A model generated the notes under the pieces. It was given only the letters and a program-made list of their open reading frames with translations, ran no database searches and was not told where the DNA came from. This document shows, in pieces, positions 45,826-55,436 of a stretch of DNA of 61,962 nucleotides (within the stretch, counting starts at the first letter, position 1; every line of letters begins with the position of its first letter). Location of the stretch: NCBI GenBank assembly GCA_905479095.1, contig CAJQLD010000016.1, positions 1 through 61,962 on the forward strand. The letters run 5' to 3'. This DNA comes from an uncultured Flavobacteriaceae bacterium. Its GTDB lineage: Bacteria; Bacteroidota; Bacteroidia; Flavobacteriales; Flavobacteriaceae. The translations under genes and the position numbers were made by a program.

Positions 45826-46899
45826 ATGAAAATTTTAGATTGGTACATATTAAAGCGGTATTTGTTTACATTTTTCATGTTGTTGCTTCTGTTTATTCCC
45901 ATTGGAATAACGGTAAATCTTGCCGAAAAAATTGACAGTATTTTAGAACATCAAGTGCCATTTGCAGATGTTGCTTCTTATTATTTTGATTTTACCATAT
46001 ACTTTGCGACCCTTTTATTTCCTTTATTTTTATTCTTATCGGTCATTTGGTTCACCTCCAAGCTAGCCAATAACACCGAAGTCGTCGCTTTCCTAAGTTC
46101 GGGAGTGTCATTTTCAAGGTTTTTAAGACCCTATATGATCGGTGCATCTATTGTGGCTGCTTTTGCATTAATGCTTGGAATGTATTGGACGCCTTTAGCG
46201 AGCAAAGGATTTAATGAGTTCACCTATAAATATCTTAGTAATAGAAAGGTCGTTGATACTCAAAAAATCTACCGTCAAATTAATGACGATGAGTATATCT
46301 ATGTTAGTAACTTTGATATTTCAACAAAACGAGGCAATAACTTCACCCTAGAGCATTTTAACGGGAATGTATTAGAATACAAAATTCATGCTTCCTCTAT
46401 TAGATACGTTGAAAAAGACAGTTCGTATTTGCTGACAAATTATAATTATCGAGTTATTGGAGCTGAAGATGACGAGATTAGTTTTGAGAGATCAAAAGAC
46501 ACGATTTTCAATTTTGATCTGGAAGATTTAACACCGCCAAATTATGTAGCAGAAACATTGACATATAATGAGTTAACTCGATTTATTGCACGTGAAGAAG
46601 TTCGGGGGTCGTCTAACATCAACCGTTATAAAGTAGTTTTGTATAAAAAATGGAGTTTGCCAGTATCAGTATTCATACTCACTATAATTGCCGTCGCAGT
46701 GTCATCGATTAAACGAAGAGGAGGGATGGGTGTTAATTTGGCTTTTGGAATTGTAATCGTCATGATCTATGTCTTTTTTGATAAGGTTTTTGGAGTGATG
46801 GCCGCACAATCTGATTTTTCACCACTTTTGGCCGTTTGGTTTCCAAACATCGTTTTTGGAGGTTTAGCAATTTACCTATTGTACAATGCCAAGCGTTAA
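45826..46899 (+). CDS. LptF/LptG-family lipopolysaccharide export permease
   Basis: 357 residues. Six membrane helices, in two groups of three (~10-125 and ~275-355), flank a periplasmic beta-jellyroll region. The N-terminal DWYILKRYLFTFFMLLLL is the typical YjgP/YjgQ start, and EVVAFLSSGVSFSRFLRPY is the cytoplasmic coupling-helix region that contacts the LptB ATPase. It extracts LPS from the inner membrane for transport outward. LptF and LptG cannot be separated by eye. It starts 3 bases after tgt and overlaps the next gene by 14 bases, forming one operon. Confidence 0.9.
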   Translation: MKILDWYILKRYLFTFFMLLLLFIPIGITVNLAEKIDSILEHQVPFADVASYYFDFTIYFATLLFPLFLFLSVIWFTSKLANNTEVVAFLSSGVSFSRFLRPYMIGASIVAAFALMLGMYWTPLASKGFNEFTYKYLSNRKVVDTQKIYRQINDDEYIYVSNFDISTKRGNNFTLEHFNGNVLEYKIHASSIRYVEKDSSYLLTNYNYRVIGAEDDEISFERSKDTIFNFDLEDLTPPNYVAETLTYNELTRFIAREEVRGSSNINRYKVVLYKKWSLPVSVFILTIIAVAVSSIKRRGGMGVNLAFGIVIVMIYVFFDKVFGVMAAQSDFSPLLAVWFPNIVFGGLAIYLLYNAKR

Positions 46900-47764
46900 A
46901 TTCAAAAATCAACTACACCTTCATTTTTTGGTGTTCATCGCTGGATTTACGGCTATTTTAGGAGAGTTGATCTCCATAGATGCTATCGCATTAGTTTGGT
47001 TCCGAATGGCTATCGCTGCAGTGATGATGTTTGGGTATATCAAAATTAAAAGAGTTGATCTCAAAATTCCTTTCAAAACCATTCTTAAATTTTTTGTTGC
47101 CGGCATTATTATCGCGCTTCATTGGATTACTTTTTTTGCAGCGATAAAAGCGTCTAACATCTCTATTACGTTGGCGATGTTTTCGACTGGTGCCTTTTTT
47201 GCCGCCTTTATAGAACCATTATTTTTTCGACGTAAAATAATCAGCTATGAAATTTTCTTTGGACTTGTTGTTATTTTTGGGGTTGTTTTAATCACTCAAA
47301 CTGAACTACGATATCTTACAGGGATTCTTTTGGGAATTTCTTCAGCACTCTTTTCGACCCTTTTTGCCGTTCTTAATGGAAAATTTGTAGAGCAGCACAG
47401 TGCGACCGTTATTTCATTTTACGAGTTTATAGGAGGCGTTGCTTTTATATCTCTATACCTCTTGTTTTCAGATCAAGGTTTCAGTGAGGATTTCTTTAAG
47501 TTAAATAGCACTGATTGGATTTGCCTATTTATTTTGGCATCGATCTGTACTGCCTATGCCTTTATAGCGTCGATTCATGTTATGAAACACATTACCCCTT
47601 TTTCGGTCGTGTTAACCTACAATTTAGAACCTATCTATGGAATTGTTTTGGCATTAGTCCTGTTCCCTGAAACAGAAACCATGACCCCTATGTTTTATGT
47701 AGGTGCTTTGCTTATAATTTGCACCGTACTTCTCAATGCCGTGTATAAAAAAACAAGAAACTAA
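46886..47764 (+). CDS. EamA-family (DMT) transporter
   Basis: 292 residues with ten predicted membrane helices in two EamA repeats. The first contains FTAILGELISIDAIALVWFR and ALHWITFFAAIKASN; the second ends with THVMKHITPFSVVLTYNLEP-like sequence (read as IHVMKHITPF), EPIYGIVLALVLFPE and a final helix. The family exports amino acids, metabolites or drugs; the substrate cannot be deduced. The ATG lies inside the end of the lptF/G-like gene (14-base overlap), so translation is coupled. Confidence 0.87.
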   Translation: MPSVKFKNQLHLHFLVFIAGFTAILGELISIDAIALVWFRMAIAAVMMFGYIKIKRVDLKIPFKTILKFFVAGIIIALHWITFFAAIKASNISITLAMFSTGAFFAAFIEPLFFRRKIISYEIFFGLVVIFGVVLITQTELRYLTGILLGISSALFSTLFAVLNGKFVEQHSATVISFYEFIGGVAFISLYLLFSDQGFSEDFFKLNSTDWICLFILASICTAYAFIASIHVMKHITPFSVVLTYNLEPIYGIVLALVLFPETETMTPMFYVGALLIICTVLLNAVYKKTRN

Positions 47765-47798
47765 CGACAGATCTTCAGTATATAACTATTAAAGTTTA

Positions 47799-47806
47799 TA
47801 TATTTG
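47799..47806 (+). promoter_or_regulatory. Candidate accA -7 box TATATTTG
   Basis: An exact TAnnTTTG match 32 bases before the accA ATG; -33 not evident. Confidence 0.5.
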
Positions 47807-47838
47807 TAGACTAACCAAAACACTAATCTTGAATTTCT

Positions 47839-48792
47839 ATGGAATATCTAGAATTTGAGTTGCCTATTAAGGAACTAGAAGATCAATTACAAAAATGTCA
47901 AATTATTGGAGAGGAAAGTGATGTCGATGTTTCTGAAACATGTGTTCAGATTCAAAAGAAATTAGACCTTGCCAAAAAGGAGATTTATAAAAACTTAACA
48001 CCTTGGCAACGCGTCCAGTTGTCCAGACATCCAAACAGACCGTATACCTTAGATTATATCACCGCTATTTGTGGCGATACTTTTTTGGAACTTCATGGCG
48101 ATCGTAACTTTAAGGACGATAAAGCAATGATTGGTGGATTAGGGAAAATTGGAGACCAAAGTTTTATGTTTATTGGTCAACAGAAAGGATATAACACCAA
48201 AACGCGTCAATATCGAAACTTTGGGATGGCGAATCCAGAAGGCTATAGAAAAGCATTACGTCTTATGAAATCTGCCGAAAAATTTGGAATTCCTGTGGTA
48301 TCATTGATCGATACACCTGGCGCTTATCCTGGTTTAGAAGCGGAAGAACGTGGGCAAGGGGAAGCCATCGCTCGTAATATTCTTGAAATGACACGTCTAA
48401 AAGTTCCAATCATTACCATCATTATTGGTGAAGGTGCTTCTGGAGGTGCACTTGGGATTGGCGTTGGCGATAAAGTTTTGATGCTAGAAAATACTTGGTA
48501 TTCTGTAATTTCACCCGAATCCTGTTCCTCTATTTTATGGCGAAGTTGGGAATACAAAGAACAGGCTGCGGAAGCTTTAAAGCTAACGGCTAAAGATATG
48601 AAGCGAATGAAATTGGTGGACGAAATTGTGAAAGAACCTTTAGGAGGTGCTCATAAAGATCGCGATCAAACGTTTAAAACCGTTTCCAATACGATTGTAA
48701 AATCATACAACGAATTTAAAAACTTATCACCAAAAGAATTGGTTGCTCAACGCATGGATAAGTACTCACAAATGGGGGTCTATAAAGATTAA
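47839..48792 (+). CDS. accA: Acetyl-CoA carboxylase carboxyltransferase, alpha subunit
   Basis: 317 residues, the normal length. It transfers CO2 from biotin carboxyl carrier to acetyl-CoA, together with AccD, to make malonyl-CoA for fatty acid synthesis. Family motifs: [53 protein letters not shown], and the crotonase-fold active region [19 protein letters not shown] followed by [17 protein letters not shown]. accD is not adjacent, as is usual. It has its own likely promoter and a good terminator. Confidence 0.97.
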   Translation: MEYLEFELPIKELEDQLQKCQIIGEESDVDVSETCVQIQKKLDLAKKEIYKNLTPWQRVQLSRHPNRPYTLDYITAICGDTFLELHGDRNFKDDKAMIGGLGKIGDQSFMFIGQQKGYNTKTRQYRNFGMANPEGYRKALRLMKSAEKFGIPVVSLIDTPGAYPGLEAEERGQGEAIARNILEMTRLKVPIITIIIGEGASGGALGIGVGDKVLMLENTWYSVISPESCSSILWRSWEYKEQAAEALKLTAKDMKRMKLVDEIVKEPLGGAHKDRDQTFKTVSNTIVKSYNEFKNLSPKELVAQRMDKYSQMGVYKD

Positions 48793-48817
48793 ACTTTAGG
48801 TCTCTTCCGATAAAAAT

Positions 48818-48846
48818 AAAAGTCAGGTGTTTCACTTGACTTTTTT
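48818..48846 (+). terminator. Rho-independent terminator of accA
   Basis: AAAAGTCAGGTG pairs with CACTTGACTTTT (12 bp, one G-T pair, TTT loop), followed by T residues. Confidence 0.8.
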
Positions 48847-48949
48847 AATGCTTATTAACAATAATTTGGACTTATAAACAGTTAGATTGTTGATTAACAG
48901 TTAACAACGCAAAATCCCTTTTGCTAATAATTTAAGTACTTTCGTAACC

Positions 48950-50485
48950 ATGAAACAACCAGAACCAGTTAAAGTATATAAAAACGATAAGAGCACGCTT
49001 ATCAGCTTGGAGAAAGGAAAAATCCCACCACAAGCTACTGATTTAGAAGAGGTTGTACTTGGAGCGATGATGATTGATAAAAAAGGAGTCGATGAGGTTA
49101 TCGATATTCTTAGCATGGATGCATTTTATAAAGATGCCCATCAACACATCTTTGAAGCGATTCTACAATTATTTGAAAATAGTGAACCTGTCGATTTATT
49201 AACAGTTTCAACTCAATTACGGAAAAACTCAAAACTCGACCTAGTTGGAGGCGATTTTTACCTCATTTCATTGACCCAAAAAGTATCCTCATCGGCGCAT
49301 ATTGAATTTCATGCACGGATCATTTTACAAAAATTTATTCAACGAAGTTTAATCAAAATCTCTAACGAAATTATTGAAGATGCTTTTGATGAAACCAAAG
49401 ATGTATTTGATTTACTCGATAAGGCAGAATCAAGACTCTATGAAGTCACTCAAGGAAATATAAAAAAATCGACAGAAACCGCGCAAGATTTAGTTTTTCA
49501 AGCCAAGAAAAAAATTGAAGAAATCTCCAATAAAGAAGGACTTTCTGGAGTGCCTTCAGGATTTGATAAATTAGATAAACTGACTTCTGGGTGGCAAGAA
49601 AGTGATTTGATTATTATTGCTGCGCGTCCAGGGATGGGTAAAACAGCATTAACGCTTTCGATGGCTCGAAATATTGCGGTGACTCAAAATATTCCGGTCG
49701 CATTCTTTTCATTAGAAATGTCGTCCGTTCAATTAATTACACGTCTAATTTCCTCAGAAACAGGGTTGAATTCCGAAAAATTAAGAACAGGACGCCTCGA
49801 AAAACACGAATGGGAACAGTTGAATGTCAAAGTGAAAGCCCTCGAAAAAGCACCCTTATACATTGATGATACCCCATCGTTATCCATTTTTGATTTACGC
49901 GCCAAAGCCAGACGTTTAGCATCTCAAAATGGCATCAGACTCATTGTGGTGGATTACTTACAATTAATGACCGCTGGGGGAACTCAGAAAAGTGGAAACC
50001 GTGAACAAGAAATTTCTATGATTTCCCGAAACCTTAAAGCCTTAGCCAAAGAATTAAGTATTCCCGTTATTGCACTGTCTCAATTATCGAGAGCCGTGGA
50101 AACTAGAGGCGGAAGTAAACGTCCTTTGTTATCGGATTTGAGAGAATCGGGTGCCATTGAACAAGATGCCGATATTGTATCGTTTATCTACCGTCCAGAA
50201 TATTATAAAATTGATGAATGGGATGACGAACAACACACTCCTTCTGAGGGTCAGGCCGAATTTATTATTGCCAAACACCGTAATGGTGGGCTCGAAAATA
50301 TCCGTTTAAAATTTATTGGTCACTTAGGTAAATTTGATAATCTTGATGATTTTGATTCCCCATTTGATACCGAATTTCATTCCAAAATGAATGCCGCGGC
50401 GAATGATGATACCTTTAAACAAGAAGATTTTAGAATCGATCCCAGTCAGGCATTTGGAGATTCGGATGATGACACGCCCTACTAA
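48950..50485 (+). CDS. dnaB: Replicative DNA helicase DnaB
   Basis: 511 residues. An N-terminal helical domain (PPQATDLEEVVLGAMMIDKK) interacts with primase; the RecA-like ATPase domain begins near residue 195 (GVPSGFDKLDKLTSGWQESD). Walker A is ARPGMGKTA, Walker B lies in LIVVDYLQLMTAGG, and SQLSRAVETRGGSKRPLLSD, LRESGAIEQDADIVSFIYRP are helicase core motifs; the arginine finger and loops are intact. It unwinds DNA ahead of the replication fork as a hexamer. No intein is inserted at the usual Walker A or H4 positions. It has an acidic C-terminal tail, and is monocistronic. Confidence 0.97.
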   Translation: MKQPEPVKVYKNDKSTLISLEKGKIPPQATDLEEVVLGAMMIDKKGVDEVIDILSMDAFYKDAHQHIFEAILQLFENSEPVDLLTVSTQLRKNSKLDLVGGDFYLISLTQKVSSSAHIEFHARIILQKFIQRSLIKISNEIIEDAFDETKDVFDLLDKAESRLYEVTQGNIKKSTETAQDLVFQAKKKIEEISNKEGLSGVPSGFDKLDKLTSGWQESDLIIIAARPGMGKTALTLSMARNIAVTQNIPVAFFSLEMSSVQLITRLISSETGLNSEKLRTGRLEKHEWEQLNVKVKALEKAPLYIDDTPSLSIFDLRAKARRLASQNGIRLIVVDYLQLMTAGGTQKSGNREQEISMISRNLKALAKELSIPVIALSQLSRAVETRGGSKRPLLSDLRESGAIEQDADIVSFIYRPEYYKIDEWDDEQHTPSEGQAEFIIAKHRNGGLENIRLKFIGHLGKFDNLDDFDSPFDTEFHSKMNAAANDDTFKQEDFRIDPSQAFGDSDDDTPY

Positions 50486-50521
50486 GTTTATTTAGCTAAT
50501 TTTTTTGAGTATATTTAAGGC

Positions 50522-51778
50522 ATGAAAACGTATCTACTGCCCCTTTTTTTAGTGATTTCCTTTCAAATTCATGCCTCCTACATTCTCATTCCCATGGATG
50601 CAGAGAGTCAAAAAAATCATCTCAAAGCGTATGGGATCACCTATTGGACTCTAGATAAACAGCAAAATGTTAAATGGCTCCTAAACTACAGAGGCGGTTC
50701 TTTTTTAATGCCATATATCGAAGCCATTGAAAAAGAATGTAGAATTAGAGGCGTGTCATACGAACTAATTAGTGATGCCGAAGCGGAAGCTATTCTTTTA
50801 GAAATTAGCAGTCCAAGTAAAAACATGGACGCCGTCATCCTCGAAAAAGCCCCTAAAATTGCCGTATACTCTCCTAGTGGAAAACAACCTTGGGACGATG
50901 CTGTGACCATGGTTTTGACCTATGCCGAAATTCCTTATGAAACCATTTATGATACCGAAGTATTAAGCGATGCTTTGTTACTTTATGATTGGTTACACCT
51001 TCATCACGAAGATTTTACAGGTCAATATGGGAAATTTTACCGCGCCTATAGAAATGCAGCTTGGTATATAGAGCAACAAAAAAAATCAGAAATTCTTGCT
51101 AAGAGTTTAGGATATGATAAGGTGTCAGAACAAAAATTAGCAGTTGCTCAAAAAATAAGAGAATACGTCATAGGCGGTGGGTTTATGTTTGCAATGTGTA
51201 GTGCAACCGATAGTTTTGATATTGCTTTGGCAGCCCAATCGCTCGATATTTGCGAGCCTATGTTTGATGGCGATGGAAGTTCCCCAAATTACCAAGCTCA
51301 GTTAGATTATTCTAAAACGTTTGCATTTAAAGATTTTATTTTGGAACGGAATCCAAATGTATATGAGTTTTCTAGCATCGATATGACCCAAGAACGTAAG
51401 ATTTCTAAAGAGTTAGATTATTTTTCACTGATGGACTTTTCTGCCAAATGGGATCCAATTCCTACAATGTTGAACCAAAATCATACAGCACTTGTCAAAG
51501 GTTTTATGGGGCAAACAACAGCCTACAAAAGAGACCAAGTCAAGTCAAATGTGTTGGTGTTGGGTGAGAATAAATCCAATGGCGAAGCGCGTTATATTCA
51601 TGGGATTAAAGGCCAAGGGTTTTTTACGTTTTATGGTGGACATGATCCGGAAGATTATACCCATAGAGTCGGGGATCCTAAAACGGAGTTAGATCTCCAT
51701 CCAACGTCTCCTGGATACCGACTTATTCTAAATAACATTTTATTTCCTGCAGCTCGAAAGAAAAAGAAAAAGACTTAG
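50522..51778 (+). CDS. Conserved periplasmic protein of unknown function ('asparagine synthetase B' of relatives)
   Basis: 418 residues. A signal peptide (FLVISFQIHA) leads into SYILIPMDAESQKNHLKAYG and a long conserved body with GKQPWDDAVTMVLTYAEIPY, YDWLHLHHEDFTGQYGKFY, GGGFMFAMCSATDSFDIALA, GFMGQTTAYKRD, RYIHGIKGQGFFTFYGGHDP and a basic end KKKKKT. As I recall, near-identical flavobacterial proteins are labelled asparagine synthetase B, but I see neither an N-terminal glutaminase Cys nor the PP-loop ATP site of AsnB, and the protein is exported. The GGHDPE and CSATDS segments loosely suggest a class I glutaminase-like/ThuA fold. Function unknown. Confidence 0.75.
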   Translation: MKTYLLPLFLVISFQIHASYILIPMDAESQKNHLKAYGITYWTLDKQQNVKWLLNYRGGSFLMPYIEAIEKECRIRGVSYELISDAEAEAILLEISSPSKNMDAVILEKAPKIAVYSPSGKQPWDDAVTMVLTYAEIPYETIYDTEVLSDALLLYDWLHLHHEDFTGQYGKFYRAYRNAAWYIEQQKKSEILAKSLGYDKVSEQKLAVAQKIREYVIGGGFMFAMCSATDSFDIALAAQSLDICEPMFDGDGSSPNYQAQLDYSKTFAFKDFILERNPNVYEFSSIDMTQERKISKELDYFSLMDFSAKWDPIPTMLNQNHTALVKGFMGQTTAYKRDQVKSNVLVLGENKSNGEARYIHGIKGQGFFTFYGGHDPEDYTHRVGDPKTELDLHPTSPGYRLILNNILFPAARKKKKKT

Positions 51779-51877
51779 GATTTACATTCCTTTCTTAAAA
51801 AACAACAACAATTGACCTATTGTATTATGTAAAGGTTAAGTTTTAGAATTTTTCTACTTCTCTATGCAATAAGTTCA

Positions 51878-51885
51878 TATTTTTG
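51878..51885 (+). promoter_or_regulatory. -7 box TATTTTTG of the TonB receptor/DUF4249 operon
   Basis: An exact TAnnTTTG match 22 bases before the receptor ATG; -33 unclear. Confidence 0.5.
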
Positions 51886-51907
51886 CGTTTTAGAAGTATT
51901 AATTTAA

Positions 51908-54406
51908 ATGAAACCCCAAATCATGATTAAATTTAATTCCTTTCCGTACGCGCTATTTTTCTTTATTTGTATGATTTTCCCAACTTTGGGATCCTCCATT
52001 AATGGATTTACAGTAGAATCAAAAATGAAGCGTATTGATTTTCAAACCACTCAACAGCACTTCACAGTAAGTGGAACCATTAAAGATACTGCATCTGGTG
52101 AAACTTTACTAGGTGCGAACTTGATTGTGAAAGGTCAAAGGAAAGGTGTCTCTACGAATGAATATGGTTTCTACTCGATTACCCTTCCTCAAAACACCTA
52201 TACGTTTCAAGTCAGTTACTTGGGATATGTGACACAAGAAATAGAAGTTAATTTATCAGAAAATAAAAAAATTGATATTTCACTTTCTGTAGATACCAAT
52301 CAACTTGATGCGGTTGAGATCATTGTCGAATCAAATTCCAAAAGCCAAGTTAAATCGGTATTAACGGGTGTTTCAACATTGAAAGCTAAGGAAATCAAAA
52401 AGTTACCCGCACTTTTAGGCGAACCAGATATCACGAGAGTCGTTTTGACCCAAGCGGGTGTGAGCACTATTGGTGAGGGCGCATCAGGTTTTAACGTCCG
52501 TGGTGGAAATATCGATCAAAATTTGATTTTATTAGATGAGGCTCCTATCTATAATTCCTCCCATGCGTGGGGCTTTTTCTCCATTTTCAATGCAGACGCA
52601 ATCAAAAAATTAACCCTCTATAAAGGCGGAATTCCAGCACGATTTGGCGGTAGAGCCTCCTCCGTTTTAGACATTAGACAGCGAGAAGGAAGTGACAAAC
52701 AATTCAAAGGAGAAGGTGGTATTGGCGTATTGTTTTCGAGACTTACTTTAGAAGGTCCTATTAAAAAAGATAAACTTAGTTTTTTAGTTTCAGGGCGTCG
52801 TTCTTATTTTGATCTGTTTTTCCCTTTGTCTAGTGATGAAGAGGTTAAAAATAATAAAATATTCTTCTATGATTTTAATACAAAGCTAAGTTGGACCTTG
52901 AATGATAACAATAAACTATTTGTTTCGGGATATTTTGGAGCGGATGTAATGAAACTAAAATATGATGGGGAGGAAAAAAGTGATGGCACCAAAGAGCAGG
53001 ACGAACAAATTGACTTTCAATGGAAAAACACGACCACGACTGTCAGATGGAATCACATATTTTCACCCAAACTATTTATGAACGTCTCTGGAATTTATAG
53101 TCGATACAACTATAGTCTATCGTCTGAAAATGATTCTGGAGGTGGCCCTGTAGGATCTTCAGGCTCTTTTTTATGGAAATCCAGCATCGAGAATTTTATT
53201 TTTAAACCTGATTTCACGTTTTATAAAAATTCTGATACCAAAATACGATTTGGACTTAACAGTACTTTATACAAGTTTAGCCCTGCTAAAGTAGAAAGCG
53301 GTGAAAAAGGAGTGAATAGCATTGCCTTGGAAGTCGAAAAAGGTTTAGAGATCGCACCTTATGTTGAGTACGAAAAAAAATGGAATCAATTTTCTATGAA
53401 TGCCGGACTAAGATATTCCTTGTTTTCAAATATTGGACCACAGAATGTTTCAACGTATGACCCAAATTATCCTAAATCAATCGCTACAATTACTGAAACG
53501 ACGTCTTATGGTTCAGGGGATGCCACAAAGTCCTATTCAGGTTTCGAACCCCGATTGGCCCTTAGTTATTCCATCAATGACCGTAAAGGCGTTAAGTTAG
53601 GTTTTAATCGAATGTATCAATATATTCATTTAATCTCCAATACATTTGCTGCACTTCCTTTTGATATTTGGAAGCCCGCAGGGACGCACTTAAAACCGTT
53701 AATTGTCAATCAATTATCCTTAGGCTATGCTTACGATACAGAAAACAGAAAATATAATTTCTCAGTTGAAGGCTATTTCAAAACCTTTGAAAATATAGTC
53801 GAATATAAAGACGGTGCAGATTTATTTTTAAATGAAAATTTAGAAACTCAGCTGCTACCAGCCAAAGGCGACTCTTACGGAATCGAATTTGGAGCTTATA
53901 AAACTACCGGGAAATTGACAGGGCATTTTAATTACACATATTCTGCCACCCGAAGAAAAACAACCAGCTCTTTTCAATCAGAAAATATTAGTAATGGGGA
54001 CTATTATCCATCAAACTTCGATAGACCTCATATTCTCAATTTAACATCAAACTATAAGTTGAATAAAAAATGGGATCTTGGACTATTTTTCACCTATCAA
54101 ACAGGAAGACCGACAACTTACCCAACAGGTAAATTTTATATTGATGGGACCTCTTACTTGACGTATTCCGATCGAAATAAATACAGAAACCCGGATACAC
54201 ATCGATTAGATTTATCATTCAATTATGCTTCCCATAAGCCAAATAAAAAATGGCAAGGAAGTTGGTCCTTTGGAGTTTATAATGTGTATGGTCGTAAAAA
54301 CGCCTTTTCAACCTATTCAACTCTAAATAAAGATCAGTTCAAAGCCTATAAATTTTCTGTTATTGGCTCTCAAATCCCTTTCATTGCTTATAATTTTAAA
54401 TTTTAA
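51908..54406 (+). CDS. TonB-dependent receptor with N-terminal carboxypeptidase-like domain
   Basis: 832 residues (a second ATG five codons in is possible). After the signal region, residues ~50-135 form a carboxypeptidase-D regulatory-like domain (FTVSGTIKDTASGETLLGAN ... YGFYSITLPQNTYTFQVSYL). A plug follows with GEPDITRVVLTQAGVSTIGE, GFNVRGGNIDQNLILLDEAP and LYKGGIPARFGGRASSVLDI, then a barrel ending in PFIAYNFKF. This is the receptor subtype usually found with a DUF4249 lipoprotein, encoded here 5 bases downstream. The ligand is unknown; the pair is distinct from SusC/SusD because no SusD is present. Confidence 0.9.
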   Translation: MKPQIMIKFNSFPYALFFFICMIFPTLGSSINGFTVESKMKRIDFQTTQQHFTVSGTIKDTASGETLLGANLIVKGQRKGVSTNEYGFYSITLPQNTYTFQVSYLGYVTQEIEVNLSENKKIDISLSVDTNQLDAVEIIVESNSKSQVKSVLTGVSTLKAKEIKKLPALLGEPDITRVVLTQAGVSTIGEGASGFNVRGGNIDQNLILLDEAPIYNSSHAWGFFSIFNADAIKKLTLYKGGIPARFGGRASSVLDIRQREGSDKQFKGEGGIGVLFSRLTLEGPIKKDKLSFLVSGRRSYFDLFFPLSSDEEVKNNKIFFYDFNTKLSWTLNDNNKLFVSGYFGADVMKLKYDGEEKSDGTKEQDEQIDFQWKNTTTTVRWNHIFSPKLFMNVSGIYSRYNYSLSSENDSGGGPVGSSGSFLWKSSIENFIFKPDFTFYKNSDTKIRFGLNSTLYKFSPAKVESGEKGVNSIALEVEKGLEIAPYVEYEKKWNQFSMNAGLRYSLFSNIGPQNVSTYDPNYPKSIATITETTSYGSGDATKSYSGFEPRLALSYSINDRKGVKLGFNRMYQYIHLISNTFAALPFDIWKPAGTHLKPLIVNQLSLGYAYDTENRKYNFSVEGYFKTFENIVEYKDGADLFLNENLETQLLPAKGDSYGIEFGAYKTTGKLTGHFNYTYSATRRKTTSSFQSENISNGDYYPSNFDRPHILNLTSNYKLNKKWDLGLFFTYQTGRPTTYPTGKFYIDGTSYLTYSDRNKYRNPDTHRLDLSFNYASHKPNKKWQGSWSFGVYNVYGRKNAFSTYSTLNKDQFKAYKFSVIGSQIPFIAYNFKF

Positions 54407-54411
54407 TTATT

Positions 54412-55236
54412 ATGAATCACTTAAAAAACATATGTATTGCTCTATGTTGTTCACTCGTATTTTTTACATGTACAGAAGAAACAACCCTGAAAACTGATTA
54501 TGAACCTCAAATTATTATTTACGGAAACCTAAGGAGTGGAACACATGGTTTTGGGATTTTTGTCGCCCAAACGGTGCCGGTTGACGCTTATAAAAATAAT
54601 CCTGTAAATGATGCCGAAATCTCATTATTCACAAAATCTCCAGATGGAGATACTTCTGTAGTACTCGACGATTTTACCATTGAAGAAGGATATTACGAAA
54701 GTAAAGAACAAATCACTCCTGTACTTGGTAATTATTATTGGATTGAAGTGACTTTAAAAGATGGCTCTGTTTACAAGTCGACCGAAGAAAAACTGAATCC
54801 AATTGTTCCTATTGAAAGCCATAGTTTTATCGATTACACCTTAAAGTTAGGGATTTCAGACCCAGAATCAGAATCGAATTTTTACTTAAGCGAAGTTGCT
54901 TTTTATGATGAATTTGGAACTATTTTCGATACGTTTTCTGTTACCAGTGATGCTCTTTTTAATGGAAATGAAGACTCCTTTATTGAAATAATAGATGTGT
55001 TTGATTATGATGGGTCCTATAGCATTGAACTTTCAAGCGTGAGTTATAATACATTCAAATTTTATCAAAAACTTTTAATCCAACTCGATGTAAATAGTGC
55101 TGATGATGATGCCGGTTCTGGAGGTTTATTTGCAACGCCGCCAGTCAATCTTAAAGGAAATATTGTAAATACCTCTAACAATAAAACTGCTATTGGTAAT
55201 TTTGGTGTTCTTGCTGTTTCAAAATATTACGAATAA
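54412..55236 (+). CDS. DUF4249-family lipoprotein, partner of the TonB receptor
   Basis: 274 residues. The lipoprotein signal ends at LVFFTC. The body (YEPQIIIYGNLRSGTHGFGI, VNDAEISLF, GNYYWIEVTLKDGSVYKSTE) matches the DUF4249 family of beta-rich lipoproteins that accompany TonB receptors with carboxypeptidase-like domains in Bacteroidota. A surface lid or ligand-capture role like SusD is plausible but unproven. It starts 5 bases after the receptor stop (same operon). The downstream gap ends in a candidate long-loop hairpin with a T run. Confidence 0.85.
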   Translation: MNHLKNICIALCCSLVFFTCTEETTLKTDYEPQIIIYGNLRSGTHGFGIFVAQTVPVDAYKNNPVNDAEISLFTKSPDGDTSVVLDDFTIEEGYYESKEQITPVLGNYYWIEVTLKDGSVYKSTEEKLNPIVPIESHSFIDYTLKLGISDPESESNFYLSEVAFYDEFGTIFDTFSVTSDALFNGNEDSFIEIIDVFDYDGSYSIELSSVSYNTFKFYQKLLIQLDVNSADDDAGSGGLFATPPVNLKGNIVNTSNNKTAIGNFGVLAVSKYYE

Positions 55237-55246
55237 TTTAGGTTAG

Positions 55247-55315
55247 ATTCCATAAGAGTTTTTGCTTTTAAATAATTTCAGTTTAATGGTAAAGAATCCT
55301 ATGGAATTTTTTTTT
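55247..55315 (+). terminator. Possible long-loop terminator
   Basis: ATTCCATA (55247-55254) pairs with TATGGAAT (55300-55307), directly followed by eight or more T. The 45-base loop is unusually long, so this is tentative. Confidence 0.35.
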
Positions 55316-55436
55316 GAATTTATTGAGGTAACTGAGTATCGTTTTAAATTAATGCCATATATTGAAACTTGATTTTATATGAGTATTAACACACACAATT
55401 AAATCGATGTCCTTAATAACCCTAAATAAAAAACCT

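Noticed and set aside
50522-51778. Literal assignment as asparagine synthetase
   Set aside because: The protein is exported and shows no N-terminal catalytic Cys or PP-loop ATP site.
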